From positions 154,914,583 through 154,978,582 of the forward strand of contig NC_071390.1 in NCBI RefSeq assembly GCF_022682495.2: a DNA stretch of 64,000 nt, in the 5' to 3' direction. The DNA is from Desmodus rotundus (Eukaryota > Chordata > Mammalia > Chiroptera > Phyllostomidae). Below are positions 12,390-23,540 of the stretch, piece by piece. The number at the start of each line of letters is the position of its first letter. Positions within the stretch are counted from its first letter, which is position 1. Below the pieces are notes generated by a model that made no database searches, was not told the DNA's origin, and saw nothing but the letters and a program-made list of their open reading frames with translations. The position numbers and the translations under genes are program-made.

Positions 12390-12960
12390 AACATCCAAAG
12401 TAGGAATTGTGTCAGACACAGGTACAAACCATTCGAATCCCCCTAAAAAAACATGGCATGCTGTTCAGCTGCGAAGAGTGTGGGTCAGCTGCAAGCCTCC
12501 AGCACTGCAGAGCTCGGCCTTCGGGGCCACTCTACCCTTGGAGCAGTCCCCAGACAGTGCTTGAGCAGGGTGGCAGTTTACGAGTCCGGTGGTGGGCGCA
12601 CGCGTGGGCATTCCAGTAGGCAGCTCTGCTCTAGAGCTCTGTCATGCCAAAATACACTTGTTAAGCTGCCTCGTGGTCTGTCTGCTGCCTCTGCCCAGTC
12701 ATAGCCCATCCCCCTTTCCTTCACAGGTAGCACGCCTGTGTGTCGAGTAAATCTGTGGCATTACTAACTCCTTCTCAGCTCCTACCTCTCAGAGCAACCA
12801 ATCAGCTGAGGAACTGAACTCGAATGTTCTGCCAACTACATGGTCCCATTTGAAAAGTGAAGTAAGAACTCCCAGAAACAAGATGCTTACAGCATATAAG
12901 CTATAAACTCCTTGAGTACAACTTCAACTTCTCCCCAACAAGAGTGGAACACCACCAGCT
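12390..12960. other. GC-richer block with promoter-like motifs, unclassified
   Basis: This block stands out from AT-rich flanks, with CpGs near 12470-12605 ('ggcgcacgcgtggg'). On the plus strand it has a CCAAT motif in 'caaccaatcagctgagg' (about 12796) and, about 95 bases on, TATA-like 'gcatataagctataaac'. That spacing recalls an LTR U3 promoter, but I cannot find clear TG...CA ends, a poly(A) signal or a target-site duplication. It could also be an unrelated regulatory patch. The open frames at 12407-12704 have no family features. Confidence 0.35.
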
Positions 12961-13769
12961 TTAGTCATTTGTATGCTAGTTTATATATTCACCTATTATT
13001 GATGACTAACCATTTCCCATTATTGATCTTGCATTAGTACTACATGAACACAGTAATTCATGACTATATATGGGTATATGCAATCACACATATGTACATA
13101 ATGTGAAATATATATTTTATATAAACTATTTTATCGATTTGGGGGCTGCCAGATTACCTGCAACTTCATCTTCATTTCTTGTTATATGATTTCACAGATC
13201 TAATATTGTATCTCACATGCTATTTGATAGGTGAATGGATTCATGGCTGACATTATGTAACATATAATGAAGCTGGACTTTAAAGTACAGTCTTAAAATT
13301 GTATCATTATAGTTTAAGATATTTAAGTTGAGTTAGAGCAACGTACCTCTTTAGAGGTAATCAGTGAGAAATCAAGCTTTGCACACGAGCCTGCGGAAAT
13401 ATGTGGCAGAAATGCAGAATGGAGGCTGATGGAGTGTATCATGTTAGCCTACCTGCGGGAAAGGATATAATATATTTCTGTCCTGAGGTGGGTTGTAGGA
13501 TGGTTTTATTAGCAGGGAGGATAGAAAATAAAATTAAAGCAGTTCTATACAGAAGACTGTATTGAAGCTGCCAAAGCAACTCATAAATATAATTATTTAC
13601 ACAATAAACATAATTGAAATATCTGTATGTTTTTCAATAGAGTATTTTTATAATTGGGTCATTTTACACATTTATTAAGGATTTTCCAAGATAAATGAAT
13701 TCTTTTTGTGAAGCCCCTTGGAAAGTGAATAGCCAATTATTAATTTACAATATATGAATTGAGTTTTTT

Positions 13770-14035
13770 AAATAAACTAATTAACAAAACAGAAATAGAA
13801 GCATGGATTCGTGGAACAGAGTGACAGCTGAGGCAAGGAGGGCGGGGGGCTGGGTGAAGGGATTAAACAACGAATATATTTGCATGGGTCACAGACACAG
13901 AGAACAGTGTGGTGAAGACCAGGGCAAGGCGGGTAGGGGGGCGGAGGGTGAGTGAAAGTGGGCAAAGGGGGGGAAGCAGAAAGGTGATCATCTGTAGTAG
14001 TGTCAACAACAAAAAAATAGTTAAAAAAGAAAATC
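13770..14035 (+). mobile_element. L1 3' UTR remnant (older variant)
   Basis: The order 'aacaaaacagaaatagaagc', 'acagagtgacagctg', a G-rich run, 'cacagacacagagaacagtg', 'gtgaagaccagggcaagg', a second G-rich run and 'ggtgatcatctg' follows a laurasiatherian L1 3' UTR. It belongs to a different lineage from the 17.5-kb copy. The proline-rich minus frame at 13777-14037 is the complement of the G-runs. Confidence 0.65.
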
Positions 14036-15654
14036 ATGTGTATTCAAATGTCTTTTGTGGGCAAATGTTGCACATGGCTACAAAGAAACAACAAGGACAA
14101 AAATTAAAATATTGAATGAAAGCCAATCTCAGATTGTCTGAGAGAAAAGCGGACATAACTGTGCTTACATAAAAGAAAACTTACAAAAGCATGTTAAGTG
14201 GACTGGTTACATGCATAAACAACATAAAATGTTAGAACAACAGCGAAAGTATAATAATTTGCAAAACAGCTTTCCTCTAAGGAAAGCAAAGTGCTCTCTA
14301 GAGTATCATCTCATTTAACCTTAACTTCTACTCTGTTAGAGAAACAATTGAGCTTATTGCTTGAAAAATGTGAATTCCCACTTCTCTCTCTGGGTCTTGA
14401 AATAAAAATCCTTAAATCAGACAAAAATTTTGTAAATTTGCTTAAAAAGTTAATCTGGCTAATGGATATTTTTATTATCACAAGGTCTCAAGGTCACAAA
14501 GAATCCTCAAATCTGTCTATATTTTTCTTGTTAACACACTGGCAAAGGCCTTTCACATACTTCTGTATCTTAGTTAGAAGGGTTAGTGTGCACCTTCGTA
14601 TGCCTGAGAAAACATTCGGAGGAGTAAATGCTGCTAGAAAATACCAAAGAAATAAATTAACTAAATCGTCAAAAATTGGAAACTGTTAATGATAAAATAA
14701 GTATTAAAATAATTTAACTTGAATAAAACTTATGATTTGACAATTTTTCTAAATAGTATATGTAAATATATGTAAATAGTATATGTAGTGTATGCAAAGT
14801 TTTTCTCACTAGATTTTCAAAAACTGATGCTTAACTTCTTAAATGATCATACACACTTATATTTGAAAAGTATTATTATTTTATCTACCTTCTAATGCCA
14901 ATGTCATTATTACTCAGAAATACTTATCTCAGTGGTCTCCAACATTAAAATTAAATTAGTTTTCATCAAATTTTAGCAACTATACTGAGCAAAGTATTTT
15001 CAAATAATGATAAACAAACAGAAAGTATCTATTCAAGTAAGCTCATAAAGGGACACTCAGCGTGCTGCCCTTTGCCTCTGTTAGGTTGGAAGTACTGCAT
15101 TTGTGGGTATGTGGCAGCCCTCCGTCATTGGTAAGTGGAATGAGTCTCTCAGGTTGCTCATTTCTTCTTATACATGAAACTTCCCAGATGCAATTTGAAT
15201 CATTTTTGTTAAGCAACCTTCCATGAGCTTGTAAAAACAAACACACGCAGGTGTCTCTTTTCTTAAAAGAAAATGTCCAAAATTATCCCCCTGATTTTGA
15301 TAAACTAATAAAGACATAAATAACAATAAAAAATATCTTTTGGAGAAAACAGAAGAGAAAGAAGTTAAGGTACAGTATTTTAAGAAAATGATCCACGATG
15401 CATTAAGATTTTAAGTAAATGGGTTTTATAAATTATTTTATTTACCTACAAGATCTTTTTGCATATTAATAAAATTGAAACAAAGATAACACTCTAATGT
15501 ATGTGGATAGTTGGTGCCTTTAAAATTTGTCATATTATTCAAAACTATTGATGTGTGGCTCTCTTAATTGCAGTATTAAGCATTCTTTACAGTATTGTCC
15601 TGACCCAATGATACCTTAGGATTGGTTAAAACTAGTTTGCAACACAACAAAATA
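14036..15654. other. AT-rich DNA, nothing recognised
   Basis: It includes a possible MIR scrap at 14285-14345 ('atctcatttaaccttaac'). The 132-codon plus frame at 14291-14689 has no family motif and starts inside that scrap, so I do not call it a gene. Confidence 0.4.
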
Positions 15655-15774
15655 CAGGGTGGGGCAAAGTAGGTTTACAGCTGTGAGGATGCAAAACACA
15701 ATTCATACTTGTATTATTTAATTATATATTATTTTCCATTTAAACCACTGTAAGCCTACTTTTGCTCCACCCTG
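15655..15774. mobile_element. Hairpin MITE, mariner-like (copy A)
   Basis: A 120-bp element flanked on both sides by TA (15653-15654 and 15775-15776). The ends are inverted repeats: 'cagggtggggcaaagtaggt' at left, and 'gcctacttttgctccaccctg' type sequence at right, which is its near-complement. The middle is AT-rich with no coding sequence. TA target sites and this end structure fit a non-autonomous Tc1/mariner element. Copies B and C lie at 36601 and 53651. Confidence 0.85.
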
Positions 15775-15838
15775 TAGAAACATTTTCATGGTACTTAACT
15801 TTTTGAATGAATTAGAAGAAGTTTAATGTTATCCCTGA

Positions 15839-16378
15839 CATTAGTCCCCCTTCATCCACTTTTTCTTTCTACAGTTACAGTTACCCAAAGCCAACTGAGG
15901 TCTGGAAATTTTTTTTTTTTTTTGGAAATATTTAATATAAAATTCCAGAACATAACAATTCACAAGTTTTAAACCGCACGCCATTCTGAGTACATTTTGT
16001 GTAGCATGATGGAATCCCGTGCCTTCCCGCTCCATCCCACCTGGAACATGCTTCATCCCATCGGCCAACGTATCCGGGCGAATTTGCTTCCTGCCCATTA
16101 GTCACTGAGTAGTCTTCTTGGTTACCAGACCACCTGTCTCAGCACCGCTGCGGTGCTTGTGTTCAAATAACAGTTGTTTTACTTAGAAACAGCCCCAAGG
16201 CACAAGACGAGTGACGTGGGCACTCTGGATATGCCAAAGAGAAACGGTAAAGTGCTCCTTTTAAGTGAAAATGTACATAGATATAGGAAAAAACACTATC
16301 TATAAGGTTTCATACTACCCACGATATCACTCATTCATTAGGGACCTTGGGACTTCTGCAGGGAAGCAGGGACGACTG
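15839..16378 (+). mobile_element. Tigger (pogo-type) DNA transposon, internally deleted
   Basis: A 540-bp element. The left end 'cattagtccccc' and the right end 'gggacgactg' are inverted-repeat partners of the Tigger type. Internal landmarks run in the expected order: 'gttacagttacccaaagcc', 'aaaattccagaacataac', 'ggaatcccgtgcc', 'cagaccacctgtctcagc'. The transposase start follows at 16231, then a jump to the element's 3' part ('tataggaaaaaacac') near 16273. The expected TA flanks have mutated. Confidence 0.82.
16231..16305 (+). pseudogene. Tigger transposase, N-terminal stub
   Basis: The frame begins MPKRNGKVLLLSE, which fits the start of a Tigger transposase (a CENP-B-like helix-turn-helix protein with a DDE nuclease domain). 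After about 14 residues it runs into the element's 3' non-coding part and stops at codon 25. The DNA-binding domain and all of the nuclease domain are absent. It is a stub created by internal deletion and cannot make an active transposase. Confidence 0.75.
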
Positions 16379-17540
16379 TCATGACTCTAAGCTGTTTGCA
16401 TGGCTACGCCTTTTTTTCTGTGTGTGTGCACTGCGGTGGGGGGGGGAGTTAAGTAATAAAGTGTCCTTGGAATTGAGCAGCTCTATCATCTGCCTCGTTG
16501 TTAGCCTCAATCCATAGAGAGGAACTCCTTTTGGGACTTAATGGTTGGGCTGAATACAAATTATTGAGGAGCTTTACTTCCTTAAAAAACTAGTTTGGTT
16601 TCATCACAACATGAATGCTACCAGAGCGCTGTCATGCATACAAATGCCATCATTAGGAACAACTTTACACTGAGGAAAAAGCAGGTTGAGATTCCACTGA
16701 CTTAGAGTGTCCCCTTTATTTACCCAGTAAATCTTTCCTGGGTTCTTGATATGTGGAAGTCACTAAAAATCTGTTAACTCTATTTCTAATTTCTTCTAAT
16801 TAGTAGAAATGTTAACCCTAAATAATACTTTTTAAAAATAATATCAGAGCAGGAAGCATTTTTGAGTCTACTTTCTAGTACTTAGAGCTACCTTAGTACT
16901 CAACAAATATTTCAAAAGACTGATGGATATCTTATTGCTAAAGATGCTTCTCCACGGGCTTGCATTAAGGAAGAAAAATTGATCTTACAAAAAAAAATAT
17001 ATATAATGACATTGTGAATTGGATAACATGATGTAGCCTTATACCACCAATTTGGAGGCTGTTAGACCAAACAAAGCTTATTTTAGTTTCATTTATTTAG
17101 GCTCCTAAAGCTAGTCCCTTGTAAAATTCAATCTGATTAATGTTAAGCACACAGATACCCAAAAGCAAAGAAAATTGAGTATGGAGTTTCTATTAGGGGT
17201 TTTTAAAGCCCAGTGACTCAAAAACAATTTTATCTCTTTTTTCCAAGTCCATATTGTTTTGCTTTTAGTTACTCTATGTGGATATATATGTAAATGTACC
17301 ATATATGTATTTATTTAAAATATGTATATGTATTCTTTAACAGTAAATTCCATTTTCTTTGCATATTAATACATTTAAAAAATCAATTTTGGAAAGAATC
17401 TTTAGGAAATAATGCCATTAGGTTAAAATGATAATGTATTCATTTGATTATGCAATAGGTAAGATCTTTTAAAAAACAAAATCTCTTGTTTTTCATGGTA
17501 AAATTTCTCATCTGGGGAAATAGAACAATTGGAACAAGGC
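16379..17540. other. Unrecognised DNA
   Basis: No repeat family or gene seen. It holds a short GT/G-rich run at about 16420-16448 and AT-rich sequence. Confidence 0.4.
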
Positions 17541-17860
17541 AGGTGGTGAAAGACAAATACCATATGATCTCACCTATAAGTGGAACTCAATCAACAAAAC
17601 AAACAAGTGAACAAAATAGAACCAGAGACATTGAAATAAAGAACTGACAGTAACCAGAGGGGAGGGGAGAGGATATAATTGGGGAAAGAAGGGGAAGAGT
17701 CATCAAGGAACATGTATAAAGGACCCATAGACAAAGCCATGGACGAAGCCAAAGCGGGAAGGATTGAGGGTGGGAGGTGGGGAGTGGGTGGGGTGGGGTG
17801 GAGTCATAGGGGGGAAAATGGAGACAACTGTACTTGAACAACAATTTAAAAAAAGGAAAA
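17541..17860 (+). mobile_element. Bat-type L1 3' end, sense
   Basis: In order: 'taccatatgatctcacctat', 'ggaactcaatcaacaaaac', 'gagacattgaaataaag', a G-rich UTR block ('gggtgggaggtggggag'), 'aaaatggagacaactgtact', 'tgaacaacaattt' and a short A-rich tail. This is a 5'-truncated L1 insertion. It matches 9250-9590 (opposite strand) and 55464-55641. Confidence 0.88.
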
Positions 17861-18785
17861 AACTCTCTTGTTGAGTCTTTAATATTTTAATGAAATGCCA
17901 TCCTGTTTTGTAAAGAAGCCTTTTCAACCACCCAAATTGAGTACAAATATTATTAAGTAATGGCAAAACAAAATATGACTCTTTCTAAGCATATGAAACT
18001 AGTGAGTTGTTAAAAAAGAGATGCTTTCTGCAGAATGAGATAAAAATGTTTGTTTCCCTAAGGGTTGCAATTTTCTACAAGAAAGAAAAAAATCAGACAG
18101 CTGTAATTTGTATGGAAAAATTTTAAACTTGTAGGTTGTTAAATGGGAATAATATAAGTTCACACATAATTGCTTTGGAGTAAAAACTTTAGTTGTCAAA
18201 ATGTATACTTTAATGAGTAAAATTAAAAGAGGTTTAGATACTATAAAAATTAATCAGTTATATTTTAAAACAGCTTAAGATGCTTTCCCTTATCTAGAAC
18301 CAAAAAATTATTGCTTAACAAAATTTTGTGTTAAATAAAAGGTCTAGGAATTGAAAAATTGCCTGGATATTAAGTACAAGTTAAATCTCTGGAAAGTGTC
18401 TGCATGTATACAAAGGCATATATAAAGAGAGATTTTTAAGTAGGAAAATAAAATCAAATTTCCATTAAACATCTTGGAACCATAAAATGTAAGAAAATAA
18501 TAAAATACATGTTCTGTATTCTAAGCACAAACATTATAGACCTCCAATTCTATACCAAAATAAGACATTATTTATGAATACAAAAAAACTTAAACAAATT
18601 TTCTGATATTCAAGAACTCAGAAAATATATATAATAACTGATAATAGGATACTCAGAAAATCATTCCCAAACCCCAGGCAAGATTATAAATTTCACTATC
18701 TATTAGTAATTTCAGTAAAAGGAAAAAGACTATATTTCCACAAGTTTTTCCTGTCATAGTAGAACTTGTTTTCTCTGGAGAAATA
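17861..18785. other. AT-rich DNA, nothing recognised
   Basis: No element or exon identified. Confidence 0.4.
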
Positions 18786-19666
18786 TCCCAGATGATAAAA
18801 AATGGAGGTGAGAGGAATAGATCATTAAACACACATACGCGCTATAGAAAGCTAGCCCACTCACGAGTGCCTATTCCACCTAATCACCGACACTTTGTTT
18901 TGCCTGGAGACCTCCTGGCCCAAAACAGATTAACGGGCCGCTCGTGCGGAATGCTACCTTTGGGAAGAGAAGCCATCTCTAGAATCTCAGGTTACTCAGG
19001 AGAGCCCTGACTCTGACACACCGCACACCTGCCTCCACACGTCCCAAAGCGAGATTCCCTCACTGATGGTTCCGTGTGGGGGGTTTGAACACGCTTGTCT
19101 CAAACTTAACAGCCACCCACAGAAATGCTAATCGCCACAGCCCTGACTTTTGCCTCAAAAAAATGCCTGGCACAACCATAATAGGAATCATTAAAGACCC
19201 CAAAATGGGAGTGAGGAGAGGAGTTTATTTTTGGTGTGAGGAAAAAGAACAATCTAAAACATGCCCATGAGCATTCAAGGGACTGAACAAAGAGACCACA
19301 TGTGGTCCCACTGCCCATATGGAAACAGGCTGCCTAGTTCACAGCCAGAGCGGCTTCCTAGGCCCCAAAACGACCTGAGATGCGGGGAACAGAAGAAGTA
19401 TTGCATAGGGGCGCAAAGGCAACAGCTCTCTCATCGTACAGCTGCACGGATGCAAAGAGAGGGGAAAGGGCAACAACCATGTCCCATGGCTTCTTTACCA
19501 CGCAGCTGCGGGGAGCAGGACAAGGGTGCTGGGCATGGAGCGTTAACTTTAGGGAAAGGGACCATCTTAGGTTTTGAGGAGGATTCAAAATTAGACTGCC
19601 CCTTGCATCAACTTGATATACCATGATAAAAGCTTTGATTTTCCTTTGCAGTAAGTCATGACAGAC
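18786..19666. other. GC-richer block abutting an LTR, unclassified
   Basis: This 0.9-kb stretch is clearly less AT-rich than its left flank and ends exactly at the 5' edge of the LTR at 19667. That is where the internal part of a provirus would lie if the LTR were a 3' LTR. I see no gag, pol or env motif, and no clear polypurine tract just before 19667. Open frames on both strands (121 codons plus at 19261-19626; 129 codons minus at 19358-19747) overlap one another and show no family features. Confidence 0.35.
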
Positions 19667-20587
19667 TGTGGCAGGAGAGTAAGAAGCCAGGAAAAGTCCT
19701 GGGCAAGTGGAAGGGGAAACTGAGACAAGACAATTAAACAAGGCCAAACAGTTTGAACAATTTATAGCCAGCTGGTGAATCGTAAGACCTTATCTCGCCT
19801 AACCAAGGACACTCGAGAGTAAACGGTTTATACCTCTCCTGGATGATGACCAGAGAATACACAGCTTAAATCTCCCTGGTCTTGAAAATAGAAAACACAG
19901 ACGCCATTAATGTCATTTGTGCCAGCTCACCCAAGGACAGATGAAATCAGGGGAACAAATAACAGAAACTTCATTGAAAGCCAGACAGACTCAAGATAAA
20001 AGTAAAACAGTGTAGCAGACCAAAGAATATTCCCAAACCCTTATATGCTCATTTGGAAACATCAGCATATTAAAAATGCATCTGGAAAGCAGATGAATAT
20101 TCTGCTGAAACCCTCCCCTAAGATTCTGACCCACACAAAAAAAGATGAAAAGCCCCTGGGACAAAGACTCAAAGCAGAATCACTCTGTACCACGCCCATG
20201 TTCCTTCCCAGGCATGAACCTTTGATTTCCTCCTAAACTCAAAGGGCCGCCAGGAGACTTGCAGCCAGGGGAACAGTGAGCAGCGACAAGTCGACTTGAG
20301 TGTACCCCCCATTGTTAGCTCAATTTCCAGTGAGCTAACAATGGCCCCACCGTGGCTCACTCTTTTCTTACAATTTTTCTAAGGAGCCCAAGCAGAGCAG
20401 CGCCTAGGGTCTCTGCTCTTACTTCTTCTACCCTAAATCGTTCCTCTGTTTCCCTGTCCCCAGCCTTGATAAACATGTTCTCAAAACCACCTGGGCTCAC
20501 GCTATGAAACCCTTCCTGTGTGACTTCAAGAACCCGCACTCTACAGGCCGGCCTGAGGCAGCCCTGCTCCAGACCAATTCCTGTTCA
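19667..20587 (+). mobile_element. Endogenous retrovirus LTR (copy 1, ~920 bp)
   Basis: It starts TGTGGCAGGA and ends CCTGTTCA, giving short terminal inverted repeats. A poly(A)-signal-like 'ccttgataaaca' lies about 120 bases before the end. The whole length aligns in opposite orientation to 33699-34632, which fixes both edges. I found no matching target-site duplication, so it may be an LTR whose partner is lost, or the duplication has decayed. The retroviral class is unresolved, and no retroviral gene is recognisable next to it. Confidence 0.78.
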
Positions 20588-21560
20588 GTAACAGGACCAC
20601 TTTGATTTGTAACCACTTTAGCACTTGCTATCCCCCAGTGTCCAGCTCACTCCCAGAGATGACCACAGGGTCTGGGGAAGGGTCTAAGGGCAGCAGAGAA
20701 TGCCAGCTGGTAAAGACTATCCCCATCTGCTGAGATACACTTGTAAGAGCGGGGACGTCGGACTTAAAAGAACGAAAATATTGTAACCGAGAACAGCAAG
20801 TAAGAAAGCATTGTTTGAAGTAAAGGGCTAGATAGAAACATTGAGGAAGATGATGAGGTCACGACACAATCAGCAGTGAGCAATTTAGACTCCAAATCGA
20901 GTGAAACTACCAAGTTAATGGCTCTTACAGACTCTGGGCATTTACAATTCCATTTCAGAGACTTCCAGGAAAATGGATTTCTTTTTCTCCCAGAGTTTAA
21001 ATGAAACTCCCTAGTTCTGCGGACTGAGAATTTAGGATTTGTGTCCTGAGATTAGACACAAGTCAGTGACCAAAATCATCAAGTTCTACTGGAAATAGTG
21101 ACAATCAAAAAGAAATAGTTTAACCTTTCAGGAGAAATGGACACTTCAGAAAGAAATATAAAAATACCTCGTCAGAAAGCTTAGGAAAAACAGAATAAAA
21201 TCAGCAGCAGGGAAAAGTGTGGCATAATGAAAGGTGTTTCTGCACAAAATTCAGACCTGCACCCCAGTTAACGAGAGCACTCAGGGTGACAGCCGTGTGA
21301 GAGAAGTGCTGATGATAGAAATAAAAATTGGAAAATGTGCAAGACGCCCTTGAAATGTGGGGATAACAGACTGAGAATCCGAATTCCACTATAAGCTTCC
21401 GAATGCAAATATGCTCCATCCTTGTCTTCTAGTAGTTGGAGTAAAAATACTATTATTGAAATGACACTTTAATTTTTTGTCTTAGTCACTGTATTGTGTC
21501 CTTGTAGAACCATGTTACTAAAGTGTGCAGGGAGCAAGTCAGTTTCATCGGATTTACGTA
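20588..21560. other. Unrecognised DNA downstream of the LTR
   Basis: No primer-binding site or gag-like frame follows the LTR at 20587, which argues against it being a 5' LTR with internal sequence. No other element recognised. Confidence 0.4.
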
Positions 21561-21793
21561 CAGGGGCGCCTCAGTACTCCTCGTTAATTCGTTCTGGAAC
21601 TCCTGACGAGTGCCAGAATCTAGGGGTACCAATGATGAAGCATTTTCTCTTGTGGGGCAGCATCATGACTCGTATGAGTTCTAGCGATGAGTCCTGAGCA
21701 GGTGCCAGGCACTGAAACATTTCTTTCTCATCCAAATGCAACGAGTACAGGTTTTGACACGTTCTGAAGCCAACAAGTGCTGAGGTGTGACTG
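21561..21793. mobile_element. Tigger/mariner-type MITE
   Basis: A 233-bp element with TA on both sides (21559-21560 and 21794-21795). The left end 'caggggcgcctcagtact' matches the complement of the right end 'agtgctgaggtgtgactg' at most positions. 'ttaattcgttctggaactcc' just inside fits the type of Tigger-like non-autonomous elements. No coding capacity. Confidence 0.65.
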
Positions 21794-21922
21794 TATATTA
21801 GAAGATTTTCCTTGCCTTGAATAAAAGAGTACCAGAAAAAAATTCAGATTAGAATGTTCTTGAACCAGCACACCTGTGACTCTGGGCTTGAAGATATTTC
21901 CTCAGTAATAAACCTTTGCTTT

Positions 21923-22185
21923 CACCTGGCCAGTGTTGCTCAGTTGATTAGAGTGTGGTCCCATAACCAAAAGGTTGCGGGTTCAATTCCCAGTCAGGGC
22001 ACATACCTACGTTGTGGGTTTGATCACCAGTCCTGATACATACAAGAGTTAACCAATTGATGCTTTTCCCTCACATCACCCTTTCTCTCTCTCCCTTCTC
22101 TCTCCCTTCCTCTCTCTCTAAAAGCAATGAAAAAATATCCTTGGGTGAGGATTAAATAAATAAATAAGTAAATAAATAAAGCTTT
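21923..22185 (+). mobile_element. VES SINE (variant with long tail)
   Basis: 'cacctggccagtgttgctcag'-type head, 'gggttcaattcccagtcagg' B-box and core, a CT-rich stretch, then an A/T-rich tail ending in repeated 'aaataaataa'. The body differs from the copies at 5.3 and 35.8 kb ('gttgattagagtgtggtccc'), suggesting another VES subfamily. Similar flanks ('aaacctttgctt' at left, 'aaagctttccttgctt' at right) may be degraded target-site copies. Confidence 0.88.
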
Positions 22186-22239
22186 CCTTGCTTGGCTGTA
22201 AACTTCCCTTCAAGTTTGATTGGGCTTTGATGCATGCAG

Positions 22240-22406
22240 GCAAATGGACACCTTTAGCCCAGGAACAAAGTGAGCTTATTATGTTCTCAGTCCCTTATAT
22301 AGAGAGAGTTAATACTTGCTCATAGAGGGTTTTAAAGGAGTCAATCCAATCCTATGTAAACACTTGACACTTTGGTACTGTCAAGCACTCAACAAATGTT
22401 AGATAC
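22240..22406 (+). repeat. MIR 3' end
   Basis: 'gagttaatacttgctcatag' and the terminal 'aagcactcaacaaatgttag' follow the MIR 3' half in sense orientation. Confidence 0.5.
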
Positions 22407-22884
22407 TGTGAGGGAGGAAAAATAATTTTTCCTCCACCCTTCTAGGTTCTTTGTTGAGACACCTCTTCTAATAAAAGGAAGATTAACAGGATAAAAACAG
22501 TTAAATATCATGTATACCTCCCGCACACATCAGAGAGGCCCAAGAAAACTGAGTAACTCTCATAAGTGGCCCAAGCCACTACCTGAACTACCATCTCCTC
22601 CTAAAGACAAAAGATGTTGGCGGGGGGCCTTTTATGGGAGGTTGTCAGAAAAAAATCACAGTAAACAAGGGCAAGGTGGTAATGCAACTTCTCCACTGAC
22701 AAGAATTTCTAGAGGTTTAGAGTCATCCTTCTCAAGGTACAAAAAAGGAGACACCCCTACAAATGGAGATTTTTTTCTCACAAAACATACTCTGTTTTCA
22801 GAACTTCTTTTGTATCTGCTGTTTCTTTAAAATAACCACCTCAAAATAATCAAGATATCAAAGAGGTATATTTGGGGGTACACA
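22407..22884. mobile_element. Possible LTR, unclassified
   Basis: The sequence from 'tgtgagggagg' to 'ggggtacaca' has TG...CA ends and a texture I associate with mammalian LTR or interspersed repeats ('gagtaactctcataagtggc', 'gcaacttctccactgac'). I cannot place the family, and the flanks show no target-site duplication. The 106-codon plus frame at 22510-22830 lies inside it. Confidence 0.35.
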
Positions 22885-23540
22885 TTTTGTTCTTACTCAG
22901 CATCGTCCTCATCCTCATCCTCACCATCATCTGCTTTATTTATTTAGTACTGCACCACAGACTTCTGTGTGTACTCCTTAGAGCAGAAATTGTACCTTAT
23001 GCTCCCACAAGCTTTAACTTTATCCCCCAGTGCACAAAGTAACCTGAATATGCCATGATGCTTTGCGAGCAGTCTTTATTCTTTCCTTCGTTTATCTACT
23101 CCACAATGCCTAGTAGGTGTCCAACACTAAGGTTAAAGCTGATTTGGAAGGCAGAAAGAAGACAAACTCTGTTTCCCTTCATGAATAGTTGCTAATTGCC
23201 TATTAACTCCTTCTTCATGCTTTAGCTTTAATTCCTAAATGCTATTTTACTAGACAAAATGATGACTCTCCCCAAATCAGTTTTCTATGTGCTATTACTA
23301 CTAAATCAACTATCAGAGATCTCTATAAGTAAATATAAAATTTTAAATGTCATATTTTAGTATATAACAGAATAATTAATAACATTTATTGAATATTTTC
23401 TGCGTCTGTTACTCTTTTCTACATTCTTCATGTATGTTACTGTAACCAGCCCTATGCATTTATCTTCCTAGCTTTTGGCATGAGCAGTGTAAGAACCTCC
23501 CCGGGCACCATCTTGGCCAGTAAAGGATATCCCCCAGCAC
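22885..23540. other. Mostly unrecognised; L2-like scraps
   Basis: 'ctttattctttccttcg' and 'aatgcctagtaggtgtcc' (about 23075-23125) resemble the antisense L2 3' end. The rest is not recognised. Confidence 0.35.

Noticed and set aside
14291..14689. 132-codon plus-strand open frame
   Set aside because: No family motif, ordinary AT-rich composition, begins in a MIR scrap. A frame of this length is plausible by chance in 64 kb.
19261..19747. Overlapping 121- and 129-codon frames on opposite strands
   Set aside because: Both lie in GC-richer sequence where stops are rarer. No retroviral or cellular protein motif seen in either.
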